64,000 bases of DNA. Origin: Vespa crabro (Eukaryota > Arthropoda > Insecta > Hymenoptera > Vespidae). Where the stretch lies: the NCBI RefSeq assembly GCF_910589235.1, contig NC_060962.1, positions 8,958,588 to 9,022,587 of the forward strand, in the 5' to 3' direction. The position numbers were made by a program, and so were the translations under genes. The notes below the pieces were generated by a model. It saw nothing but the letters and a program-made list of their open reading frames with translations. It was not told the origin of the DNA and ran no database searches. Of this stretch, positions 52,880-64,000 are shown piece by piece; the first letter of the stretch is position 1, and each line of letters opens with the position of its first letter.

Positions 52880-55738
52880 CTAGAAATAGAAACGAAATTT
52901 CTAAATAATTAAAGCTAAATGTTCATTTTTTTTTTCTTTTTATCATTTTTCCTCCTTTTTTTCTTACGTGTCGTATGAAATGAAATATGTCATTGTATTG
53001 TCAATGATTCATAGATTGTACAATATACCTATCTATTTGCTAGAAAAAAAAAATTAAAAATACAATAATATATAAGTCGTGGGCAAAACGGTAAAGGAAG
53101 AAAAACACAAGTGGTCGAAGATATGTTTTTACGGAAATATAATTGATCGTAAAAGTCAAAGAAGAAATGGTAAGGGACGCGAATGTCGCTATACGGAACG
53201 GCACGTGGATCTTGGTTTTTCAAGGTCGGCCGTGGTACGACGCGCAAAATTTCGGTATATCTCTGGGATCAGAAAAAAAATAAATCGTAGAGAAAAAGAG
53301 ATAGAATGAGGCAGGGGCAATCACGAAGGTCGCACGCGTGGCCACAGAGATTTCTTCGAAAATTACTTATCGCTCCACGCGCCTTCTCTTTTGCCACGAT
53401 ATTGAATGTACTCTCGCCATACGTGCGTATATTTGTACACATACGATCTCTTTGGATTTGTTCTTTCTTCTTTATCCATTCCTTCTCCTTTTTTTGTTCT
53501 TTCCTTCCAACCCCCCCCCCCGTTCCATTTGTAAAAGTTAATAATTCGTACGAATCAAATTAATTATATCGACTGGCGTTGAAAATTTGATTCAATTATT
53601 ATATTCGAATTTTTCTCTCGATTTATATTACGGAACTTATTATGGTGAATGTCAATTTTTTTCCTTCCTTTTTTGTTTTTTGTTTTTTTCCCCCCCTCTT
53701 TGGCGCTAATATTCCCGATGTTAACTAAATTGACAGCGACCGCAAATCTCCATTTTATCCGATCGGAATGAGAGTTCATTGGTGAATCGCGAATTATAGA
53801 TACGTATGTACACGTCGATGTAATTTCGCTACGGAATAGCTAATTAATCATTTGCATTCGAAACACGACAATCTATCTACCTATCTACCTATCTATCTGT
53901 TCGTACCGATCTAAAATTAATAGCAAAACGATAATGACGTCGACGTTTATTGACATTCTCGTCTTATTTTCTCGCAGATGTATTTTAGCAGTAAACAATG
54001 CGAATCGTACGATAGGATTTGCAGGAAGTTATCGGTCGATAATTAGCAGGCAGCATCGCACAGATCGAACTCTTATCATCGACATAAACAATCGCGTTTC
54101 GTTCAAAATACGAACGAAACATTATCAACGAGGAAAATAACCGGATGTAAAATCGCGTTATCCTATATTTGTAGATTATCGAGATAACTCGTTGAAAAGC
54201 TTTTTAGCGCGTTCGTGATAACGGGAATAAATGGAGAAAAAGAGAAAGGTAGAGAAAGAAATGGAAAGAGAGAAAGATATCAAACGCGGCACTTTTACTC
54301 GTCGAAAGTCGAAATCGCGTTAGTAAGAAAACGTCTCTCGATCCAAACGAACGTCTTATAAGCCGTCCTCCTATTATTTACTTCTACGATTATTTCTCGC
54401 TTAGCAGAGCGTTTAGAAACTTAGTTAACGAGCCGGATCATCGATGAAGCATCATTGGTACGAGAGTGGGATGTCTTTGTAAGATGAAAAAAAAAAAAAA
54501 AAAACCAACAGATATGTAGAATATATCGAAGAGATGTGACGCAAAATGTACAATATTAATAATACCAACGATCTATCTCTATACCAACCTTTATAAAATT
54601 TTATTATACATTTCGATTAGCGAGAGAGAAAATATTATATTACGTGGTGAATAAATAGATTAACGTACGAGTCGTTTATTTTGACAAATCGATTAAATTC
54701 ACAGAGGATAAAGTAAAGAGAATTGATAAAGTTGGTATTTATATATTGTACATTATTTATCGTTCAACTGATCATTAAGGAAAATCTATTTTAAATATAA
54801 AAAATTATGCATCGATCAAATGATTTGGTCGATGGATAAAAAAAATTTCAAAAAGTTCTAAAAGTTGAATTAATCGCTCTGATCTGTCAACGCACCTATT
54901 TATCGTCTTGTTATACGTAATATATCGTACAATGTCGAATCATTTAATTTTTATAAACAAGCAGCTGCGTTTTAACTTTTTTTTTCTTTTTCTTTTCTTT
55001 CTCCGTTCCTTTTTCTTCCTTTCCCTCCCCCCCTCCCCGTCCCGTTTGAAGCGACAGGTATCATCGCGGAAGAAACAAACTAATTATACCTGCTGGTATT
55101 ACACACAGGTATGATGTCATTAGGCAAAGACCGGGCGATCTCGTTCAGTGACTCATCGTAAGTCGGTCGAAAGCGTTTACAATATACGATAGTTAATTAA
55201 CCTATAATAATGCGCGTAAAAATATACAAACGTAACTATCTTATCCATTAACGAGAATCCTGGCGATACAAGTTAAAAATAAAAGTGACGATAAATATTC
55301 GATAAGAACAATTTTTTTTTTAATTTTTATCAAATTAGTCTAATACTCGCTTAGAATAAAAATTTTCAAACATTTTGATTGGGAGAGAAAGAAAATTCAA
55401 ACGTTTCCCAGGAAAATTAAACGATAGATATGATTTAGCACGTTATTGGACGAATCCAAAAATGGAAGGTCATTGACCACGGCATTTTCTCGTGGTTCCA
55501 GAGAATATATTCGCACATACACACGCGCGCACGCGCACGCACGCACACACACACATACACTCTCTCTCTTCTCTCTCTTTCTCTCCTTCTCGTAATATTA
55601 TTTTTGGACTACGTTCCTAGTATAATTTGCAAATGTACGAGCTCTAGTCTAAGGTTTTAAGCAGATTCTATTAAGAGAAAATATTTCAAGATCTTCTCGA
55701 GAAGAGATTACACTTTTCTTTTTATTTTACTATTTTCA

Positions 55739-55739
55739 C

Positions 55740-55797
<58 letters not shown>

Positions 55798-55840
55798 TTC
55801 ATCACACACACACAAACAAAGAGAGAGAGAGAGAGAGAGA
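55739..55840 (+). repeat. (TAA)n and (GA)n arrays
   Basis: About 19 TAA units, then a short CA run and GA units. Confidence 0.9.
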
Positions 55841-56065
55841 AACACGTGCACAAAATCGATCGGAAGTAACGTAATAAAAGAGTATCCCATTAATAGCATG
55901 ATTTGAGAAGGAGGACAAGGGACAGCTGATGATCGAAGAAAGGAGAAACGGTATGGAAAGAAAACAAGTTTGCGAGCAGGTAGAACAGCGAGCCCGAGAA
56001 AACAGGCTTTCTCCTTCTCTCTCTTTCTTTCCTTCGAGTAAACTTGGAAGTGTGTACGTAAAAGC

Positions 56066-56120
<55 letters not shown>

Positions 56121-56756
56121 ACTATGGCGAATGACTCACGGAATCAGAATCAGCCGGAGAGAAAGGATTACTCGCGAGTTCACCCTCTAGCGTTTTACCA
56201 AGGAGCATTTACGCTCGAGCAACTACAATGGAGGATCGCTACTATATTAGCAGATAAATCTACATTCGTGGCTGCCGCCTTCCGTGCGGTTTTAACGATC
56301 GTGTACACGACAAAACCACCAGCCAGCAGCCCCGCCATCCTTCCTTTTCCTTTATACGTGAAACGTTTTTTCTCTTTCTCTTTCTCTTTCGTTCTTGAGG
56401 GCAACGAGTAACTCGTGCGAGAAAAAAGAAAGAGAAAAAGAAGAAAAAAAGAAAAAAAGAAAAAAAAAGAACGAAAAAAGAAAAAGAAAAAGAAAACGAG
56501 AAAAATAAAAAAGCCAAGAATTACACGACGCGAAGGATATAACCGCCACGCCTGTTTGAGATTCTTCGGTAAACATTGTCCGTCGAGGAGAGTTATTCCT
56601 AACTGGAAAGAATTACGAGAGGCGTTGCGATTTTTATAACATCGATCGCATAACTTTCATTTCCTTCCTCGCTTATCTTTCATTCTATTCATTTCGATTC
56701 ACTAAATTTAATTTATTCTTTTCAATCAACTCACTGGTGGATCACGATAACGTTAT

Positions 56757-56810
56757 ATAATAATAATAATAGTAATAATGATGATGATGATGATGATGAT
56801 AAAAATAATG

Positions 56811-56873
<63 letters not shown>

Positions 56874-56874
56874 T
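56757..56874 (+). repeat. (TAA)n/(TGA)n compound trinucleotide array
   Basis: Nearly 120 bp of TAA/AAT with a central block of TGA/ATG units. Confidence 0.95.
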
Positions 56875-57481
56875 AATTGAAGGAAAATATTAACTCGCTT
56901 GGATTTTGCTTTCGCGAAAGTGGAAGTACAGGGTAAATCATTATATATCTGTATAATACCTTATACACCGTTCTTAGATAACTATATCGCACGATAGTAT
57001 ATTTAATAGATCTCCTAATGCATACTTTGCGTCTTAGAGCACTCATGTATGCGCGTTTAATGGACCGTACAATTCAACGAAGGAACAGAGAGATTCATGG
57101 GAGGAGAAGATTTATTTAATCGACGCGTCGAAAAAAATCGATGCGAAGAATAACAATAGATCGATTGGAAAGACGTTGATTAACGAGCGTATTTACGATA
57201 TGTTAAACTATCCCAAAATATAATTATATACATATACAATTGTACTAATACTATGATTTCTTTTTCTTTACAAAAGTATCAGATCAATGATAATTCTATG
57301 TCATCGAATATATCGAAACTTTTCTTTTCACAAAGTTAATTCATTGTCCTCTCGGTACACTGACCTAATACGAATTGTGTAAGAATCAGTGTATACACAG
57401 GTTTGTGTCAGAGAATTCGCTGAGCTGAAAGAGGGAAAAGAACGGCCACTCCGAAAAAGAGCCAATGAACTTGATTGACCT

Positions 57482-57484
<3 letters not shown>

Positions 57485-57554
<70 letters not shown>
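57485..57554 (+). repeat. (GA)n microsatellite
   Basis: About 34 uninterrupted GA units. It stands some 280 bp from a (CT)n array of similar length, so the two could pair as a large hairpin. Confidence 0.95.
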
Positions 57555-57557
<3 letters not shown>

Positions 57558-57834
57558 AGGTGCCTTCAAACGTTCCACGTTCTTCACGCTGTTTCTTCTT
57601 CTTCTTCTTTTTTTTTTTTTTTTTATGTTACCGACTTACGCCGTTTGTCTCGGCCTCTTTCGATCTTTGTGAACTTTCGTTTTACGATTTAGACGCTTAC
57701 TTATATTCTATGGCGCCTATCTTTCAAACCCAACCCAGACTCCAACGATCTCTTAAGAATATATTCGCAAAACGATCATAGGTTCTCTTTAATAGTCACG
57801 AATACAACTCTAACCTTTTTTCTTTCCTTTCCTT

Positions 57835-57836
<2 letters not shown>

Positions 57837-57908
<72 letters not shown>
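57837..57908 (+). repeat. (CT)n microsatellite
   Basis: About 34 CT units, complementary in sequence to the GA array at 57485-57554. Confidence 0.95.
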
Positions 57909-57911
<3 letters not shown>

Positions 57912-58104
57912 GTCTTTCTCTCTTTATTTGTTATTGTATTTATCGTTAGAATCCAATCACAAGTGCATCGCAAGATCGCGTTATTTCTGTGAGTAGAAAA
58001 CCTTGACTTTATTGCCCTGCTAGGCCAACAACGTGCCACCATCTCCTTTCCCTTTTTACTCCGCGCTTCGTTGCTCCGTTGATACGTGAACGCGTTACAT
58101 ACAC

Positions 58105-58113
<9 letters not shown>

Positions 58114-58164
<51 letters not shown>
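58114..58164. repeat. (TA)n microsatellite
   Basis: About 25 TA units flanked by GTGTG. Confidence 0.95.
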
Positions 58165-58168
<4 letters not shown>

Positions 58169-59765
58169 ACATTCAGAACGATATAACTATTTTCATTATG
58201 TTCGTTGGTATACATACTTGAACAAATTTGAGACGTAGTTAGAGAACTATTGGTACCTCTCTCTTTCTCCCTTTCTTTTTGTATTATTATTATTATTTTT
58301 TTTTTATTCGAATTAAAAATCGACAAAATTCAAACAATATAATCGAACCGTGTGAGATGAGTTTTTAATATCGATCGTATTGAAAAACACCGATAAAACG
58401 ATGGAATACCAATTGAAAAAAAAAGAAAAGAAAAAAAAAGTAAAACAAATCGTTTGAAGAATCACTTTCTATCGCCATATGCCGTGCATTAAAGTGACAT
58501 TAGAAAATAGTTGGGTATCGATGAAAGTCCGACGTGATTGGTTTCGATACTCGCCGTCTCTATTACGAACGATTAATTTTCCTTTCGTTTTTCTTTTTCT
58601 TTCTTATATATATATATATATATATGTGATATATATATATATACGAAAGTGAGTGTATATCATAACCGATAATTACAAGATTCCTCTTTTTAATATTAGA
58701 AAATGATGAGAGTCAGGCGATATTTATTTTTTCTCGTGTGTTTATAAACAACGACGTTTTGTTGATAACGACTCTCGTCGACAGCACGCGTCGATCTACG
58801 AGAAGGAGAAAAGAGAAGGAGGGAAAGAAAAAAAATAAGAAAAAAAAAGAAGAGCGATTAGATACGCCGAAGAATGTCCTGCGTATATGAATACAGAGTT
58901 AGAGTTTTAAATCAGGCTTGCGTAACGCGATCGCGCTCAAGTAGAATCCGTTTACTCGTTTACCAGATAGACAAATATTTTTCTCGCAAGAATATACATA
59001 GATATCGATAAGATTAGAAAGAACACGTAGGAATCGTAACGTTGATTCCATCTCCGCTTCGAAGCCCTCTCTTGTATATATTTATCTACATACCTAAAAG
59101 TACGTGTGTGTGTACGTATGCCTAGACATATATAAACGACGTGAAATTCTATCGTTTAAGCGTGCTATCCGACGATGACCGACCGCGTTGTGAATTTTAA
59201 CGAGACTCTCCTCCTCCACCTCCTCCTCCTCCTCCTCCTCCTCCTCCTCCTCCTCTTCTTCTCCTTCGTCTTCTTCTTCTTCTTTGCGGTCACGCCGGAT
59301 AATGTCACGCAGAGCACGATCCTTCGACCGATACTTAGATATGCGACTCGCGAGTAAAACGATTTTTCTCAGACGAAAGTCAAGAATTGATATCTCGATG
59401 GTTTTTATTTTTTATCTCTTTTATTTATCTCTTATTTATCTCTTTTATTTTAATTTCATTTTATTATTTTCCTTTTCTTTCTCCTCTTTTTCGTATTTTT
59501 TATCGTTTTCATCTTCACCATATACACATTTTTTTCATAGCAAATTATTATTGAAAATAAATAGATACACATCGATTGCTCATACTTTATAGTAAACATT
59601 TTAACGATCGAATGAGCATCGATAAATAGTTCGATGATACTAACAAGAAATGCGTATACACATATATGTAAATACGTATAATCGAGACATAAATCTTAGA
59701 AAGTTCAGGGTTCCCAGCAAGTCATTTCTTCTACTCTCACACAACTATATTTACAAGAATATATA

Positions 59766-60571
59766 CAGAGTGTCCCAACGAGAAGCGACCGCTAGGATTG
59801 TTATGAAATTTAACTCTTTCTTTTTCTTATATCTTGGGTAATAAAATAAAATCGTTGATTCAATCATTTTATCAAATTATTCGAGCGAAGAGAGTTTCTA
59901 ATTTTTTTTTTATTCGAGAATTTGATCTTTAATTGTTGATCGTAAAAATCATTCAGAATAACCTGAATATGATAGGAAAAAATGTTTCTTCGACATGATG
60001 GAAAGTTATTTAGCTCCAATATGGCGATTTTTAAGCCATTATCTTTCCGACCGTTTACATCCTTTAATGTTTTCTTCTGGAAATATTTACAAAATAATAT
60101 TTCATCCAACCGGCTTCATTAGGAGAACTTCAGCAGCCCATAATCGAAGAATGCCGTCAGATTACACAGGATGTACTGTAAAAACATTCGATACGAAATT
60201 CAGCAAAGATTTTATTACTCCATGGAAATCGGTAATGACACATTTTTGATATTTAATGAAGTAAAAGTAGTTTTCTACTTAAACTTTGAAACGCATTCAT
60301 CTCAGAAATTATTGAACGGAAATTAAAAATAAATATAGCAACGTTGTAAAGAGAATTAGAAGACCTTTCGGATGGTAGGTAGTGTTGTAAACTGATCCCT
60401 GTTGCCATTTAAAATTTACGAGGAGATTGTAAATCCCCAAAAAGGTTAATCCAAAATGAATGAAAGACTTGTCCCTCGTCATAAACGAAATTTATTTGTC
60501 TCTGGTATTATTCGATAATATCATCAGATTTCGTAATAATCCTGATGGACACTTTTCGTTGGGACACTGCG
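59766..60571. mobile_element. Non-autonomous Tc1/mariner-type TIR element
   Basis: The left end CAGAGTGTCCCAACGAGAAG and the reverse complement of the right end CGCAGTGTCCCAACGAAAAG are nearly identical. The similarity continues inward for about 45 bp, including AGGATT and TTA-GAAAT blocks. Each end abuts TA, the target duplication of Tc1/mariner elements. The 806 bp body has only short open frames, the longest about 80 codons on each strand, and no recognisable transposase or DDE/D motif. It is therefore a deleted or MITE-like copy. Ends of the GTGTCCCAAC type are seen in mariner relatives; the exact subfamily is not determined. Confidence 0.65.
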
Positions 60572-60602
<31 letters not shown>

Positions 60603-61896
60603 TGTATACTCGTGTAGAGTTCGATAGAACGCAGTTTGTAAACATTGTATATGCGTTATTCGAAGACCGGAAGTTGCTCTAATCAAATTTATATTCTCGC
60701 TATCGTGTCTTCCTGTATCCAAAACGTGTCTCGAAAGAAAAAATATTTATCTCGACCTTCGTTAGGAACGAACATTCTATTTTTTTTTTTCCATCCACCT
60801 AAGCCGATTTCTAACGATCGATCTAATCGATGTTAGGAAAATTCATTTGAGAATATTGCGAATTATAGAGAAAGTTTTATTAGAGATACTTACTTAGAAA
60901 GGATAAGAGAAGATATATAAATATATTTTTAGAATTAAATAATTAGACGCTAATGTCAAATTTTGTTTATTCGTATTTCGTTCGATTAGATTAGACGATA
61001 CATCAAGATGCCTATCCTACTCGTGTTTTGCTATGTTTTAAGTGTTGTCTTATGAGCGACCTTTCGTGAGAGGAAAAAAGAAACAAAAAAAAAAAAAAAA
61101 GGAAAAAAGTGAGACGGATGGAAAAAGATAGCTTAAACACTTTGTGATATGGATTGATAAATGTAGTCGTTACGTCATAAACTTTTCACGTAAAAGGCAA
61201 TACATACATTGATTTCTAAGCTGAACTCGTTGCCTTGAAGGTGTCTATTAATAAAATACCAAGTGGATAAATAAACATAAATATCGTCCAGTTGCAATAG
61301 TCTACAGTAAAAAACAATTAATTATATAAGGCCGATCGAACATTTGAATTTCATAGATTCGAGAATGACTTTGTCTGAGAATAAATCAAGGTGAAGCATT
61401 ATTTACACGATTTTTCTTACCATTATTATGCGATCCTTTGTGTTTTATTATTTTTGTTCTAATTTTTTGTTCTAACATTTTCTCTTTTTTATCGAGAAAG
61501 ATAACATAAAAAAGAAACAAAGATTATAAAAATACGTTCATCTCGAATAAACTCCAATTGCAATTTCCTTTTTTCATAATACTCACGTTAGAACGGTATA
61601 ATAACATTTATGTAAAAGTTCGTTGACATTCGGTCTAGATAATAGTAAGGAAAACATAAATTCTTAGGTGAACGAGGTAAGAGAGAGTAAGGGACATGAG
61701 GTATATGTATGTAGGCGATTAAACAAATATCGGTATGAGTCAGGCACATAGTAAAGGAACATATTTGTTGCACGCGGTAACATCGCGATATCGAGGCGTG
61801 TTTTAACAGGTACGTTTACTTTTATCGCGTCTCTCGTAAGACCTATGAGTCATCTTAAGTCACGCGAGGCATATCATCAATCTTTTTATTTTCTTT

Positions 61897-61933
<37 letters not shown>

Positions 61934-62839
61934 TTGTTTCTTTTTCTTTTTTTCTCCCCCTATATCAATACTTAGTAGTTGATCCTTTAAGAAAAACACG
62001 AAGAAGGAAAGAAAAATCAGATTTTCTTTAACTTTGTGTCTTAACATAATCCATATAAAATATTTTTATTAACGAATATATACTCGTAAATATTCATGTA
62101 CGTACATATATATGTATATATGTATGTACATATCTATATATGTATATATAATACATTGTCGTTTGAAAAGGCAAAAGCAATAAATGAAAATGAATTTGAC
62201 TCGAGATAGATGTTTTATAATGAGTTACATAAATATCGGCAAACATTTGTCACTTTTGTCATTTATCGTTCCTTCCTTTCCACTTTCCCCTTGAATACGA
62301 TTAATGTATGTACCTACATAAGTACAATAATATTATTATCGATGGACTAAGTATTATATTTTCTCTTACGCGAATGGACTTTTTTTTTTTAATCAAACAA
62401 AGTCGTAAGAATTACAACGAGAAAATGTTATGAGCACGGTTTATTGTGGCAAGAGAGGCCTAGCTCGAGCGAGTATTTATAACGATACTTTAAACGGGAA
62501 TCGTGCCAAGAGTATAACGGCGATTTATATCCGCCATCTTTAGGAACAAGGGAGAGAGAGACAGAGAGATCACGACTGCGTCCACTTTTGTTTCGTCGTT
62601 CAATCGTACGATGACATTATGCATATATGTATATATATACATATCAAGTATATAAATAGAAAATTTATCGAAAACATTTTTCTATTTCTTATACGTAGAA
62701 AATAGTCAATCGATGTATTTTTTTTTCAACGAATTCCTCGATAACTTACTTTTAATAATAATAATGATGATAATAATAATGATGATAATAATAATAATAA
62801 TAATAGTAAATGATAATAATAATAATAATAATAAAATGG

Positions 62840-62871
<32 letters not shown>

Positions 62872-64000
62872 AAAAACACGTACGATCTCGAGTCGTGCCA
62901 ATTTTACAAATAATTCTGACGTTATTAACGTAAACGATGTTTTCGTCCGTCTACTTTGTTTCGTATGTACGTAACTAAAGTACTACGTACGTAATGTTTC
63001 ATACGAGCTATTATCCTGTATTCACAAATATCTTTATTTTCTTTTTCTTTTTCTTTCTTTTTCCTTCGTTTTTGGATTCAAATCACTTTTTTGTGCTTGG
63101 ACGTTTAAGAAGCAGAGAAATATCGAAACATAGTATTGGAAACTCGACCGTAACCGTTAGAGCACGCATCGGTAATATTTTCAACGTGATTTGCATTGCT
63201 AAACCATTGACACGGTACAGACTTTTTTGGTCTCATCATCCTGTTTGTTTATCGACATACTATGTAAACAATCAAATATGCGGTCGACTTCATTCTCGTA
63301 TTTTCGATTGGCTTCTTCCTCTTTCTAATATTTACATGTGTCGATGTGTATCGGAATAGAATAAATTACTACGTTGATGCTATGTAATTGTATGTCGACG
63401 ATAACGACGTACTGTTATTATTATTATTAATAATAATGATGATGATGATAACGATCTCGATACTTTTATAGTTTCTCTTTTTATTTACGAAATGTTACGT
63501 TTGATTCTGAATGACAATATTATTAAAGTTTATTCCAGGACAGATCGTATTAAACAAAAAAAAAAAGAACCATTGAGAAAAGTCAGCTATTGTTGGCGAA
63601 TAACATGAATATAAAAAAAACATATAAGAGATGGTAACAATTAGCGTTACGCGTGTGTTTACGAAGTATCAAAGTATGTACATATGTTATATGTTAACTG
63701 GCATATGCGTCTTTGCATTAAACAGTATCTCGGAGAGAGAAAAGAAAGATCAATTAAAATATTTACATTTCTCGTAAGAAAGACTTGTTGGAATTTTCGA
63801 TGGCGATAACAATTTAAAAGATATTTCGATTCAATATCTGTCTGATTAAGAATGTACGTACATATGTTTTTAATGAAAGAAAGTCGTAATATGTTTTTAA
63901 TGAAAATTAAATAAAAAGTAAAAGGAACGCAGTTGCATAAAACTTGACATCTAATCCTATTAAGAATAGTAAATTCTTGGTACCTGATGAAAGGGCAAGG
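60572..64000. other. Right end of the window, no gene recognised
   Basis: AT-rich sequence with a (CT)n array at about 61897-61931, a TAA/TGA array at 62752-62835 and (GA)n at about 62838-62869. No exon with both splice sites and protein-like content was found. Confidence 0.5.

Larger units (their letters stand above)
52880..59765. other. Gene-poor region, simple repeats
   Basis: If 52792-52879 is an Lk6 exon this is intronic. Arrays: TAA at 55739-55797, GA at 55819-55840 and 56085-56117, TAA/TGA at 56757-56874, GA at 57485-57554, CT at 57837-57908, TA at 58114-58164 and CTC/CTT at 59202-59285. No reliable exon recognised. Confidence 0.5.

Noticed and set aside
55080..55190. Minus-strand open stretch reading YDESLNEIARSLPNDIIPV followed by a GTATAA donor, considered as the exon upstream of the one at 52879.
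   Set aside because: It ends in phase 2, and joined to 52879 it runs into a stop. It has no ATG and no clear acceptor in frame.
55929..56411. 160-codon + strand open frame with a central (GA)n-encoded Glu-Arg run.
   Set aside because: The flanks of the repeat look protein-like in places, but there is no family resemblance and no splice or promoter context; the microsatellite keeps the frame open.
1..64000. CRISPR arrays, tRNA or rRNA genes, telomeric TTAGG arrays, operons.
   Set aside because: I looked for these and saw no supporting pattern; the regular repeats are microsatellites without spacers.

Overview
This window looks like nuclear DNA of an insect. The coding parts are short exons with GT-AG introns, the intergenic DNA is AT-rich and packed with microsatellites, and the recognisable proteins are animal ones: a Mnk/Lk6 kinase, Skp2 F-box/LRR proteins, an arthropod RR cuticle protein and a ciliary CFAP144-like protein. 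CpG is not visibly depleted, which together with the AT richness makes a bee, wasp or ant likely, but that assignment is inference. Only about 6 kb of the 64 kb is convincingly coding. Most open frames are low-complexity readings of (GA)n, (TA)n, poly-T or trinucleotide arrays. All gene models are spliced by eye from splice sites, reading phase and family resemblance.

Layout. 3516-8293 (+): a 175-residue CaaX-box protein in three exons, the first separated by a 4.1 kb intron, followed by a purine-rich 3' flank. 14743-17148 (+): a secreted RR-type cuticle protein with a TATA box, three exons. 18048-23316 (-): two tandem Skp2 genes in the same orientation, a short one (384 aa) downstream of a longer one (516 or 530 aa, with two alternative first coding exons), and a group of E2F-like sites upstream. 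24079-24861 (-): a three-exon CFAP144/FAM183-like protein. 24862-36917: gene-poor, repeat-rich, mostly pyrimidine-rich on the + strand in its right half. 36918-46079 (-): the Lk6/MNK kinase gene in five exons. 46080-64000: no independent gene recognised; it holds a possible Lk6 core promoter, a phase-compatible extra 5' exon at 52792-52879 (so Lk6 may extend to the right), and an 806 bp TA-flanked terminal-inverted-repeat element at 59766-60571.

The genes do not form a pathway. Skp2 acts in SCF ubiquitin ligation at G1/S, Lk6 phosphorylates eIF4E downstream of MAPK, CFAP144 is axonemal, and the cuticle protein is exported. The best leads are the tandem Skp2 duplication with its E2F-rich promoter and swapped first exons, the distant Lk6 exon, the TIR element, a palindromic CRE/E-box/CRE site at 12911-12926, and a purine-strand bias in 3' flanks that follows gene direction.
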